From assembly GCA_007130525.1 (NCBI GenBank), contig SLSJ01000067.1:1-44466 (forward strand): a stretch of DNA of 44,466 nt. The letters run 5' to 3'. The DNA is from Ectothiorhodospiraceae bacterium. Its GTDB lineage: Bacteria; Pseudomonadota; Gammaproteobacteria; Nitrococcales; Aquisalimonadaceae. The notes below the pieces were generated by a model. The model was not told where the DNA came from. It saw nothing but the letters and a program-made list of their open reading frames with translations, and ran no database searches. This document shows positions 31,706 to 39,571 of the stretch, one piece after another (the stretch's first letter is position 1; each line of letters opens with the position of its first letter). A program made the position numbers and the translations under genes.

Positions 31706-31970
31706 GATCGGAATCCCCGGGCCGGGTCGAAAGTTCAAGCCGGCGAAGCCGGGCGGAGGCATCCTTCGGGTCGACGCCGCACATGTCCGCGGCGGGACGC
31801 AGCGCGGAGCGAACCCGGGCGCGCGTCGGCTCGCCGAACAGCCTGCAGCGTAAACCGGCATCCAGTTGAACACACGGGACACCGGCCGCCTTGCCATCGG
31901 GCATACCGGGTATGGGAGAACTAATAGAGGGAACGACGCAGCATGCGCCGCATCCTGAACGGCAATTCAT
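31698..31970 (-). CDS. YkgJ-family cysteine cluster protein
   Basis: A 90-residue protein of the YkgJ/CxxCxxCC family. It begins MNCRSGCGACC and continues SISSPIPGMPDGKAAG, which is very close to what I recall of E. coli YkgJ. Further cysteines in GVPCVQL, LRCRLF and DMCGV could complete a zinc or iron-sulphur site. The biochemical role of this family is unknown. The ATG at 31968-31970 gives the family N-terminus; a TTG at 31988 would add six residues. It overlaps tmcA by eight bases, which makes it the first gene of a three-gene unit. Confidence 0.85.
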   Translation of the reverse strand: MNCRSGCGACCVVPSISSPIPGMPDGKAAGVPCVQLDAGLRCRLFGEPTRARVRSALRPAADMCGVDPKDASARLRRLELSTRPGDSDRD

Positions 31971-32477
31971 GGCAGTCCTGAAGCGCAAGCGCGTGAGCCA
32001 TGCCCTATCCCCGCGCCGAGACAGGGTACAGACACCCGGGCGCCCGTACCAGCCCGCTTATCTCACCACCCTTCTACTACGCACGCCGATCTGCTCGCTG
32101 TGTCGGGGCGCACTCCCTGTAGCCGGCTCGACTTAGTGTCAGCCACGCCTTCGCCGTCTTCCGGCCGTGCCGCCTGTCACAGCGGCATCCCGACGCCCTC
32201 GCGACGAACGGCGGTGAGATATGCGGGCTAGACTTGAACAACCGGGGCAATGCCCTGATGTCCACACTGTACAGATCCAACTGATCGCTTGGTTGGTTGG
32301 GAGTGGTTAGCAGCCCCTCAGAGAGGTGAACCGTCACGCTCGACGCTAACTCGGTCCTGGCAGGAGCAAGGTGGGACGGGCGTTGCCCAGGTCCGTGACG
32401 AGGTTCGATGCTGCCCGGGACGGAACAAGAGCTCCCCGACAGCCCGGGCCCACGGCTAGACGAGAGGAGGAATAACA
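31971..32477. other. Gene-poor region with repeat element and structured leader
   Basis: No credible gene lies in these 507 bases. It holds the 179-base inverted-repeat element (32051-32229). A hairpin of GCCCGGG (32413-32419) pairing with CCCGGGC (32443-32449) lies just before the ribosome binding site of the secreted acidic protein. The region must also carry the promoters for the divergent genes on either side, but I cannot identify them with confidence. Confidence 0.5.
32051..32229. mobile_element. Putative MITE or IS remnant with 24-bp inverted repeats
   Basis: The ends form an imperfect terminal inverted repeat of 24 bases with 21 identities, left 32051-32074 and right 32206-32229. Both ends start AGCCCGC, and they share TATCTCACC. 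The 179-base body has no open reading frame that looks real. No target-site duplication is visible. Terminal repeats, small size and lack of coding sequence suggest a miniature element mobilised by another transposase, or the deletion remnant of an IS. I cannot name the family from sequence alone. Confidence 0.5.
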
Positions 32478-32861
32478 ATGAACCGCTGGTCGATTGTCGC
32501 TGTTGTTGCCGCCGGACTGATGTTTGCGCATTCGGGCCTGCATGCCGAGGAGACGGAGGCGGAGCCGGAAGACCCGGAGCTGGAAATCGAGACCGAGGCA
32601 GAACCGGATGAGGATGAGGATATCCGGGTTGAGGAGGTCACGGTTTATGAAGTCCAGGTGCGCGGCCTTCCATCCGGTGGTCGGGCCTGGCTTGCCACAC
32701 GGCCCATCCGGAACCTGGACAATGTGCGCCTGCAGAACATCGATATGAACCGCAGTCGACTTGTGATCCGGGTATCCGGCGAGCTGGACATGGACACGCT
32801 CGAGCAGGCGTTGCAGGAGTCCGGCCTCATGATGGTCTATATCACGGAGCGCGGAAGCTGA
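32478..32861 (+). CDS. Small secreted acidic protein, unknown function
   Basis: I do not recognise this 127-residue protein. It has a signal peptide (residues 1-23, ending in LHA), then a strongly acidic linker of Glu, Asp and Pro (24-53). A compact alpha/beta domain follows (about 54-124), with LVIRVSGELDMDTLEQALQE suggesting a strand-helix-strand fold. AGAGGAGG at 32463-32470 is a strong ribosome binding site and supports a real gene. The product is probably periplasmic or exported. No operon partner is evident, since glcB starts more than 300 bases downstream. Confidence 0.72.
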   Translation: MNRWSIVAVVAAGLMFAHSGLHAEETEAEPEDPELEIETEAEPDEDEDIRVEEVTVYEVQVRGLPSGGRAWLATRPIRNLDNVRLQNIDMNRSRLVIRVSGELDMDTLEQALQESGLMMVYITERGS

Positions 32862-33195
32862 AGGCTTCGGAAGTCGGCCGCCCGGCCGCCCGGGCTCGAG
32901 TCCGGGCTGTCGGGGCGTACCGAGGCGGTCGTCGATCGCACCGCGTATGACCCCGATAACGGGCAGTTCCACCCGCGAGCGGCCGTGCTCCCCATTCACG
33001 CTGTAGTCTCCCCCTTTCTTGCTGCGTCTTGCCGCCGCGAGCAGCGCGTCGCGGCCACCGCGGATTAATGGAAACGGTCTCCATGCGCGGGATGAATCAG
33101 CCCGGTACGTACGGTAGAATCCTGCACCCTGCTCCACACTATCGTCACGGCACGGGAGCCGTGGCGAGCTTGTCCGAAACCGCGGAGGATACCCC
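32862..33195. other. Intergenic region upstream of glcB
   Basis: This 334-base stretch has no gene I can support. An 80-codon minus-strand frame (32842-33084) is arginine-rich and has the look of a GC-rich shadow frame. TAGAAT at 33115-33120 could be a -10 for glcB, but no matching -35 is seen. Confidence 0.4.
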
Positions 33196-35367
33196 ATGAC
33201 GCAGCGTGTCGACGTCGGTGGCCTGAAAGTCGCCAAAGAACTCCACGATCTGGTCGCCAACGAGATCGTTCCGGGCCTCGGTATCGAGGCTGACCACGTC
33301 TGGGGCGAACTGGGCAGACTGGTCCGTGATCTCGGCCCCCGCAACCGGTCGCTGCTCGAGAAACGCGACGCAATCCAGGCGCAGATTGACCGCTGGCATC
33401 TGGACCATCGCGGCAAACCGCATGTTCACTCCGCCTACAAGGCGTTTCTCGAAGAAATCGGATACCTCCTGCCGGAAGGCGACGCGTTCCGCGTGAGCAC
33501 CAGCAACGTCGACGACGAAATCGCCGCCATCGCCGGCCCACAACTGGTGGTGCCAACCAGCAACGCGCGCTTCGCCCTCAACGCCGGCAACGCGCGCTGG
33601 GGCAGTCTCTATGACGCCCTCTACGGCACCGACCTCATTGCCGAGGACGGCGGACTCGAGAAAGGAACCAGCTACAACCCGAAACGCGGCGCCGAGGTGG
33701 TGCGGCGGGCCGCGGACATTCTCGATCAGGCGGCACCGCTGTCTGAAGGCGGTCACTCGGATGCCACCGGATACAGGGTTGTCGATGGCAGCCTGGTGGT
33801 GAGCGTACCCGGCGGTGAGACGGGGCTCCGGGATCCCGCCCAGTTCGTGGGTTACAACGGTGATGCACTTGCCCCCGACGCCATTCTGCTGCGTCGCCAT
33901 GGCATGCACCTGGAAATCCAGATCGACAGGGACGATCCGATCGGCCGCGACCACGCCGCCGGTGTGAAGGACGTGCTGCTGGAATCCGCGGTCACGGCGA
34001 TCATGGACTGCGAGGACTCCGTCGCCGCGGTCGATGCCGCGGACAAGACCCTGGTCTACCGCAACTGGCTCGGACTGATGAAGGGCGACCTCGAGGAAAC
34101 GGTCAGCAAGGGCGGCAAGACGTTCACCCGCCGCCTGAACCCGGACCGCGAATACACCACCCCCGACGGCGACAGCCTGACCCTGCATGGCCGGGCGCTG
34201 ATGCTGGTGCGCAACGTGGGACATCTCATGACCACGCCGGCGGTGCTGGATGCCGACGGCAACGAGATTCCCGAGGGCATGCTCGACGGCATGATCACGT
34301 CGCTGTGCGCGCTCCACGATCTCAAGGGTCTGGGCAGGTTCCGCAACTCCCGTACCGGCAGCGTCTATATCGTCAAGCCGAAGATGCACGGCCCCGAGGA
34401 AGTGGCCTTCGGCTGCGAGATGCTCGATCGCGTGGAAGACGCCCTGGGGCTGGCGCGGAACACCCTGAAGATCGGGGTCATGGACGAGGAACGCCGTACG
34501 ACGGTAAACCTCAAGGAATGCCTGCGCGCCGCCCGCGAGCGGGTGATCTTCATCAATACCGGGTTTCTCGACCGTACCGGTGACGAGATACACACCTCCA
34601 TGGAACTGGGTCCGTTCAAGCGCAAGGAGGCCATCAAGGGTGAACCCTGGATCAAGGCCTACGAGGACTGGAACGTCGACATCGGCCTGGAGTGCGGCCT
34701 CCAGGGGCACGCCCAGATCGGCAAGGGCATGTGGCCGAAGCCAGACAGGATGAAGGAGATGGTGGACACCAAGATCGGGCATCCCAGGGCCGGTGCCAAC
34801 ACCGCGTGGGTACCCTCCCCCACGGCCGCCACCCTCCATGCCATTCACTACCACCAGGTTGATGTCCATGCGGTACAGGAGGAACTCAGGAGTCGGGAGC
34901 GGGCGAGTCTCGACGACATCCTCACCATACCGGTGGAGACCAGCCCGAACTGGTCCGCGGATGAGATCCAGCAGGAACTGGACAACAATGCCCAGGGCAT
35001 CCTCGGCTACGTGGTGCGCTGGGTCGACCAGGGTGTGGGCTGCTCGAAGGTCCCCGATATCAATGATGTGGGTCTTATGGAAGACCGGGCCACCCTGCGC
35101 ATCTCCAGCCAGCATATCGCCAACTGGCTGCATCACGGGATCGCCAGCGAGGAGCAGGTGATGGAGACCATGAAACGCATGGCGGAGGTGGTGGACCGTC
35201 AGAATGCCGGCGACCCCGACTACCGCAACATGGCGCCTGACTTCGACAGCAGCGTGGCCTTCCAGGCTGCCTGCGACCTCGTGTTCAAGGGTCGCGAACA
35301 GCCCAATGGCTACACCGAACCGGTGCTGCACCGGCGCCGGCAGGAAGCCAAGGCAAGACACGGATAG
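33196..35367 (+). CDS. glcB: Malate synthase G
   Basis: Malate synthase condenses glyoxylate with acetyl-CoA to malate, for growth on acetate or glycolate. The 723-residue length equals that of E. coli GlcB, the large monomeric G form. [15 protein letters not shown], the [14 protein letters not shown] segment, [27 protein letters not shown] and the [16 protein letters not shown] region are family hallmarks. No isocitrate lyase or glycolate oxidase gene is in the window, so it appears to be a stand-alone gene here. Confidence 0.97.
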   Translation: MTQRVDVGGLKVAKELHDLVANEIVPGLGIEADHVWGELGRLVRDLGPRNRSLLEKRDAIQAQIDRWHLDHRGKPHVHSAYKAFLEEIGYLLPEGDAFRVSTSNVDDEIAAIAGPQLVVPTSNARFALNAGNARWGSLYDALYGTDLIAEDGGLEKGTSYNPKRGAEVVRRAADILDQAAPLSEGGHSDATGYRVVDGSLVVSVPGGETGLRDPAQFVGYNGDALAPDAILLRRHGMHLEIQIDRDDPIGRDHAAGVKDVLLESAVTAIMDCEDSVAAVDAADKTLVYRNWLGLMKGDLEETVSKGGKTFTRRLNPDREYTTPDGDSLTLHGRALMLVRNVGHLMTTPAVLDADGNEIPEGMLDGMITSLCALHDLKGLGRFRNSRTGSVYIVKPKMHGPEEVAFGCEMLDRVEDALGLARNTLKIGVMDEERRTTVNLKECLRAARERVIFINTGFLDRTGDEIHTSMELGPFKRKEAIKGEPWIKAYEDWNVDIGLECGLQGHAQIGKGMWPKPDRMKEMVDTKIGHPRAGANTAWVPSPTAATLHAIHYHQVDVHAVQEELRSRERASLDDILTIPVETSPNWSADEIQQELDNNAQGILGYVVRWVDQGVGCSKVPDINDVGLMEDRATLRISSQHIANWLHHGIASEEQVMETMKRMAEVVDRQNAGDPDYRNMAPDFDSSVAFQAACDLVFKGREQPNGYTEPVLHRRRQEAKARHG

Positions 35368-35421
35368 GGGCATTCGGGCCTGATCGGAAGCCCGGCGCCC
35401 ACCGGAGTTTTCCTATCCGCG

Positions 35422-35442
35422 ACAAACCGGCCGGCGGTTTGT
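35422..35442 (+). terminator. Hairpin downstream of glcB
   Basis: A perfect 8-base stem, ACAAACCG against CGGTTTGT, with a GCCGG loop lies 55 bases after the glcB stop. It is not followed by a T-run, so it is a weak rho-independent terminator candidate. Confidence 0.4.
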
Positions 35443-35504
35443 GATGCCGCCGGCGCTGCGCCAATATGCGGGCAACAGACGCGCAGCATACAGGAGCCAT
35501 GGCC

Positions 35505-35849
35505 ATGATCGCGGTGATCTTCGAGGTTTATCCCAAGCCCGAGCACAGGCAGCAGTATCTGGATATTGCCGCCCGCCTGCGTCCCTTGCTGGACGACATG
35601 GATGGCTTCATTTCAATAGAACGCTTCGAGAGCCTGACGGAACCGGGGAAGATACTGTCCCTGTCATTCTGGCAGGACGAAGCGGCAATCTCCCGCTGGC
35701 GTGAACTCGCGGAGCACCGCACGGCCCAGAGCATGGGACGCGAACAGGTGTTTGCCGATTACCGTCTCAGGGTCGCCGGCATCATCAGGGACTACGGCAT
35801 GCATGATCGCACCCAGGCGCCCGCGGACAGCCGCGCGCTGCACGGTTGA
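35505..35849 (+). CDS. Antibiotic biosynthesis monooxygenase (ABM) domain protein
   Basis: A small dimeric alpha/beta-barrel protein of the ABM family, with 114 residues beginning MIAVIFEVYPKPEHRQQYLD. GFISIERFESLTEPGKILSLSFWQDE and the SRWRELAEHR helix fit the fold. Members include quinol monooxygenases and haem-degrading enzymes, but most are uncharacterised, and nothing here fixes a substrate. AGGAG at 35492-35496 is eight bases before this ATG; an ATG at 35499 is too close to it. The gene lies between glcB and the cbb3 operon. Confidence 0.82.
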   Translation: MIAVIFEVYPKPEHRQQYLDIAARLRPLLDDMDGFISIERFESLTEPGKILSLSFWQDEAAISRWRELAEHRTAQSMGREQVFADYRLRVAGIIRDYGMHDRTQAPADSRALHG

Positions 35850-36090
35850 GTGCGCGGAACCGGAAGTCGGCAAGTCTGGCATCCCGCCGCACGGCAGGGA
35901 CGGCCTCGGACAGCGCCGCAGACCGGCCGCTCCGTGGCAGCACGGATTTCGGTACGGCGCCGGCAATGACCTTGTATTACCATCCATAGAAGAGGCGGAC
36001 TTCGTTCGTGCATGCGTACGTACAGGTCCGCCCTGACCGGAGGGAGGCTTGCCATGCTTCGGCGGCCGACGCGTGCCCCGTGCCCCGAAA
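35850..36090. other. Region upstream of the cbb3 operon promoter
   Basis: These 241 bases have no supported gene. A 7-base stem, GGCGGAC (35994-36000) with GTCCGCC (36026-36032), encloses 25 bases that include the palindromes TGCATGCG and GTACGTAC. It could be a terminator for the ABM gene or an operator, but there is no direct evidence for either. Confidence 0.35.
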
Positions 36091-36132
36091 TTGATCCAAA
36101 TCAAAAGCCGAACCATTCGACTCTCCGATAAT
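36091..36132 (+). promoter_or_regulatory. FNR/Anr-dependent promoter of the cco operon
   Basis: TTGATCCAAATCAA at 36091-36104 matches the FNR consensus TTGAT-N4-ATCAA exactly. GATAAT at 36127-36132 is the -10. If transcription starts at about 36139, the box is centred at -41.5, the class II activation position. This predicts induction of the cbb3 oxidase under low oxygen, as established for ccoNOQP in Pseudomonas and relatives. Confidence 0.88.
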
Positions 36133-36187
36133 TCGCGCCGAAACGTATTTTTCCAAACCCGCTCACCTGTAAGACGGATCCGAATCC

Positions 36188-37606
36188 ATGGACTCAGCAA
36201 TCAAGTACAACGAAAACGTGGTGCGTCAGTTCGCGCTGATGACGGTCGTCTGGGGTGTCGTCGGCATGGCCGTCGGCGTGCTGATTGCCGCACAGCTCAT
36301 CTGGCCGGCGCTGAACTTCGACGTGCCCTGGCTCAGCTATGGCCGGCTCAGGCCCCTGCACACCAATGCGGTGATCTTCGCCTTCGGCGGCAGTGCCCTG
36401 TTCGCAACCTCGTACTGGGTGGTACAGCGCACCTGTCACACCCCGCTGTTCCTGCCGCGGCTTGCCTCGTTCACCTTCTGGGGCTGGCAGACCGTGATCG
36501 TGCTGGCAGCGATCACCCTGCCGCTGGGCATCACCCAGAGCAAGGAATATGCGGAGCTGGAATGGCCCATTGCCGTACTCATCGCGGTGGTCTGGATTTC
36601 GTACGCGATCGTGTTCTTCGGCACCATCGTCAAACGCAATGTCAAGCATATCTACGTGGCCAACTGGTTCTATGGCGCGTTCATCATCACCATCGCGGTG
36701 CTGCACATCGTCAACAACCTGGCCATTCCGGTATCCCTGACCAAGTCCTATCCGGTGTACGCCGGCGCCGTGGACGCCATGGTGCAGTGGTGGTATGGAC
36801 ACAACGCGGTGGGATTCTTCCTGACTGCCGGCTTCCTGGGGATGATGTACTACTTCATCCCCAAGCAGGCCAACCGGCCGATCTACTCCTACCGGCTGTC
36901 CATCGTTCACTTCTGGGCACTGATCTCCACCTACATGTGGGCAGGCCCCCACCACTTGCATTACACCGCGCTGCCGGAGTGGGCACAGTCCCTGGGCATG
37001 GTGTTTTCCCTGATCCTGCTGGCGCCAAGCTGGGGCGGCATGATCAACGGCATCATGACCCTCTCGGGTGCCTGGCATAAGCTGCGCACGGATCCGATTC
37101 TGAAGTTCCTGATCGTGTCGCTGTCCTTCTATGGCATGGCCACATTCGAAGGGCCGATGATGTCGATCAAGACCGTCAACGCGCTGTCCCACTACACGGA
37201 CTGGACTATCGGCCACGTACACGCCGGGGCGCTTGGCTGGGTCGCCTTCATCACGTTCGGCGCCATCTATGCGCTGATCCCGAAACTGTATGGCCGTGAA
37301 GTCATGCACAGCGTCAAGGCCATCGAGCTGCACTTCTGGATTGCCACCATCGGCGTGGTGCTCTACATCGCCGCGATGTGGATAGCCGGCGTAATGCAGG
37401 GGCTGATGTGGCGGGCCGTGAACCCGGACGGCACGCTCACCTACACCTTCATCGAATCGCTGGTGGCTACCTATCCGTACTACATGGTGCGGCTGCTGGG
37501 CGGCATCCTGTTCCTGATCGGAATGCTCATCATGGCCTGGAACGTGTGGATGACCACCCGGCCGGTCAAGGCCGGCGAGACCGTGACCGCGGCACAGGAG
37601 GCCTGA
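36188..37606 (+). CDS. ccoN: cbb3-type cytochrome c oxidase subunit I
   Basis: CcoN is the catalytic membrane subunit of the high-affinity cbb3 oxidase and carries haem b, haem b3 and CuB. The 472-residue polytopic protein has His58 (RPLHTN), His205 in [10 protein letters not shown], Tyr249, His255 and His256 (GPHHLHY), and His343 and His345 (IGHVHAG), the expected metal and haem ligands. It is the first gene after the FNR-type promoter, with a leader of about 50 bases. Confidence 0.98.
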   Translation: MDSAIKYNENVVRQFALMTVVWGVVGMAVGVLIAAQLIWPALNFDVPWLSYGRLRPLHTNAVIFAFGGSALFATSYWVVQRTCHTPLFLPRLASFTFWGWQTVIVLAAITLPLGITQSKEYAELEWPIAVLIAVVWISYAIVFFGTIVKRNVKHIYVANWFYGAFIITIAVLHIVNNLAIPVSLTKSYPVYAGAVDAMVQWWYGHNAVGFFLTAGFLGMMYYFIPKQANRPIYSYRLSIVHFWALISTYMWAGPHHLHYTALPEWAQSLGMVFSLILLAPSWGGMINGIMTLSGAWHKLRTDPILKFLIVSLSFYGMATFEGPMMSIKTVNALSHYTDWTIGHVHAGALGWVAFITFGAIYALIPKLYGREVMHSVKAIELHFWIATIGVVLYIAAMWIAGVMQGLMWRAVNPDGTLTYTFIESLVATYPYYMVRLLGGILFLIGMLIMAWNVWMTTRPVKAGETVTAAQEA

Positions 37607-37608
37607 AC

Positions 37609-38220
37609 ATGAATCATTCCGTTATCGAGAAGAATATCGGCCTGATGGCGGTCCTGATTGCGGTGGTGATCAGCGTGGCGGGTCTGGTGCAGATCGTGCC
37701 GATGCTGTTCCTGAGCGAAACCACGGAACCCATGGAGGGGGTCGAGCCCTACCCCCCGCTGGAGTTTGCCGGACGCGATATCTACGTGCGGGAAGGATGC
37801 TACAACTGCCACTCGCAGATGATCCGTCCTTTCCGCGCCGAAACCGAGCGCTACGGGCACTACTCGGTGGCCGGGGAATTCGTCTATGACCGACCGTTCC
37901 AGTGGGGTTCCAAACGCACCGGCCCTGACCTGGCCCGGGTAGGCGGTCGCTACACCGATCTCTGGCACGAGATCCACATGCTGAATCCGCGGGACGTGGT
38001 GCCGGAATCCAACATGCCGGCCTACCCCTGGCTGGCCGAGCGCACCCTGGACGGAGATTCCGTGGCAAGGCGAATGCGGGCGCAGCGGCGCTGGCTCAAC
38101 GTGCCCTACACCGATGAGCAACTGGAGGAAGCCGCGGAACTGGTGGATGGCAAGACGGAGATGGAAGCCATCATCGCCTACCTCCAATCCCTGGGCACGG
38201 CGATCGAGCGCAATCGCTAG
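37609..38220 (+). CDS. ccoO: cbb3-type cytochrome c oxidase subunit II
   Basis: CcoO is the membrane-anchored monohaem cytochrome c subunit that feeds electrons to CcoN. The 203-residue protein has one N-terminal transmembrane helix (about 12-34), the haem motif CYNCH (64-68) and Met136 in ESNMPAYPW as the likely axial ligand. It follows ccoN by two bases. Confidence 0.97.
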   Translation: MNHSVIEKNIGLMAVLIAVVISVAGLVQIVPMLFLSETTEPMEGVEPYPPLEFAGRDIYVREGCYNCHSQMIRPFRAETERYGHYSVAGEFVYDRPFQWGSKRTGPDLARVGGRYTDLWHEIHMLNPRDVVPESNMPAYPWLAERTLDGDSVARRMRAQRRWLNVPYTDEQLEEAAELVDGKTEMEAIIAYLQSLGTAIERNR

Positions 38221-38234
38221 AGAGGCAGATTCAC

Positions 38235-38417
38235 ATGGATATCAACACTTTTTACGGACTGATCACGCTGGTGCTGATGATCATCTTCGTGGCAATCGTT
38301 TTCTGGGCATACAGCAGCAAGCGCAAGGAAAGCTTCGACGAAGCGGCCCGCCTGCCGCTGGAGGAAAACCGCGAACATTCCGGACACGACCGGCGCGAGG
38401 ACAAGGGACATGAGTAG
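38235..38417 (+). CDS. ccoQ: cbb3-type cytochrome oxidase small subunit
   Basis: CcoQ is a small single-helix protein that stabilises the assembled oxidase. The 60-residue product has one transmembrane segment (about 6-26) and a charged cytoplasmic tail. It lies between ccoO and ccoP and overlaps ccoP by eight bases. Confidence 0.92.
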   Translation: MDINTFYGLITLVLMIIFVAIVFWAYSSKRKESFDEAARLPLEENREHSGHDRREDKGHE

Positions 38418-39327
38418 CTTCTGGAGCTGGTATATAGCCATCATCTCGCTGGCGAATATTCTCGCCTGCGTCTGGCTGATCCGCTGGACGGCGAAGAAAC
38501 GCCCGGGCGAGGCCGCGGAGCACGAAACCACAGGTCACGAGTGGGACGGCTTGCGGGAGTACAACAACCCGATGCCCCGCTGGTGGTTGTGGCTGTTCTA
38601 CATCTCGATCGTCTTCGGCCTGATCTACCTGGTCCTGTACCCGGGACTGGGCAACTTCCAGGGCGTGCTCGGATGGTCCCAGTACAGCGCCTGGGAGGAC
38701 GAGGTGGAACGCGTCGAGGAACAGGTATCCCCGCTGTTCGCGAGCTATGCGGAAATGCCGATCCCGGAACTGGCGGAAAATGATGAGGCCATGCAGACCG
38801 GGCGGCGGCTGTTCGGCAACAACTGCGCGGTCTGTCACGGCGCCGATGGCGGCGGACGACCCGGCTTTCCCAATATCGCCAACAACGTCTGGCAATGGGG
38901 TGGCGAACCCGACGAGATCCGCAAGTCCGTTATGGATGGCCGTCAGGCGGTCATGCCGCCCATGGGCGCCGCCCTTGGCGAGGACGGTGTCGAGGAGGTG
39001 GCTGCCTACGTCTTCAGCCTCAGCGGACGTGATGCACCGGAAGACCTGGTAAGCCGCGGTGCCGAGCGGTTCGCGGCGCAGTGCGCCGCCTGTCATGGCC
39101 CGGACGGCCAAGGCAACAAGGCGCTCGGGGCGCCCAATCTCACCGACGACAACTGGACCTATGGCGGCGGGCTGGAGGCGATCAAGACCTCGATCCGCGA
39201 CGGCCGTCGCGGCCGCATGCCCGCCCAGAAAGAGCTGCTGGGCGAAGATCGCGTTCACGTGCTGGCCGCCTACGTCTACAGCCTTTCCGCGCATGAACGG
39301 GAACAGGAGGCGGGATCCGATGACTAA
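38410..39327 (+). CDS. ccoP: cbb3-type cytochrome c oxidase subunit III
   Basis: CcoP is the dihaem cytochrome c subunit. The 305-residue protein has two N-terminal transmembrane helices (about 6-26 and 59-79), as in the Pseudomonas type. Two periplasmic cytochrome c domains follow, with haem motifs CAVCH (139-143) and CAACH (225-229). Its final bases overlap the small membrane protein gene by eight bases. Confidence 0.97.
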   Translation: MSSFWSWYIAIISLANILACVWLIRWTAKKRPGEAAEHETTGHEWDGLREYNNPMPRWWLWLFYISIVFGLIYLVLYPGLGNFQGVLGWSQYSAWEDEVERVEEQVSPLFASYAEMPIPELAENDEAMQTGRRLFGNNCAVCHGADGGGRPGFPNIANNVWQWGGEPDEIRKSVMDGRQAVMPPMGAALGEDGVEEVAAYVFSLSGRDAPEDLVSRGAERFAAQCAACHGPDGQGNKALGAPNLTDDNWTYGGGLEAIKTSIRDGRRGRMPAQKELLGEDRVHVLAAYVYSLSAHEREQEAGSDD

Positions 39328-39571
39328 GAAACGCCTCCTCCGAAGCGTGGGGGGCACGCTCTGGCCATCGTTTCTGACGGCGGCGTTCGCCTCCGTGGTG
39401 TTTTTCGCCAACATCGATCCGGAGACGCTGCATATGCAAACCCTGCCGGACTGGCGGATCAGCCGCATGACGGGCTATGCCATCGGCTTTTTCATGTTCT
39501 GGGGTGTGGGACTGGCGTCCAGCATCATCACGTTCGTGCTCACGGACGGCGGCCCACGGGAGTCGACATGA
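39320..39571 (+). CDS. Small two-helix membrane protein in the cco operon, unknown function
   Basis: I do not recognise this 83-residue protein. Hydrophobic segments at about 13-31 and 49-75 predict two transmembrane helices with a short polar loop between them (about 32-48). AGGAGG at 39305-39310 lies nine bases before the ATG. The start overlaps ccoP by eight bases and the stop overlaps ccoG by four, so translation is coupled on both sides and it should be made together with the oxidase. An assembly or accessory role for cbb3 is inferred from context only. Confidence 0.82.
   Translation: MTKKRLLRSVGGTLWPSFLTAAFASVVFFANIDPETLHMQTLPDWRISRMTGYAIGFFMFWGVGLASSIITFVLTDGGPREST

Noticed and set aside
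29942-31924. 660-codon plus-strand frame opposite tmcA
   Set aside because: Antisense to tmcA motifs that are clearly coding. Gln-, Arg- and Pro-rich shadow composition.
32230-32350. Possible transposase 3' fragment on the minus strand beside the inverted-repeat element
   Set aside because: The translated stretch does not match any transposase motif I know, so I do not annotate it as a pseudogene.
32842-33084. 80-codon minus-strand frame between the secreted protein and glcB
   Set aside because: Arg-rich shadow composition, overlap with the end of a better supported gene, and no ribosome binding site.
33145-35373. 742-codon minus-strand frame opposite glcB
   Set aside because: The opposite strand encodes a full-length malate synthase G with all family motifs. 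This frame mirrors it and has no family features.
35464-35473. ATATGCGGGC, identical to part of the repeat end at 32219-32228
   Set aside because: The match stops after 10 bases and no partner repeat lies within a few hundred bases. Likely chance.
36053-36130. 25-codon frame (ATG at 36053) with a purine-rich ribosome binding site before ccoN
   Set aside because: It spans the FNR box and ends inside the -10, so the ccoN transcript cannot carry it. No other promoter supports it.
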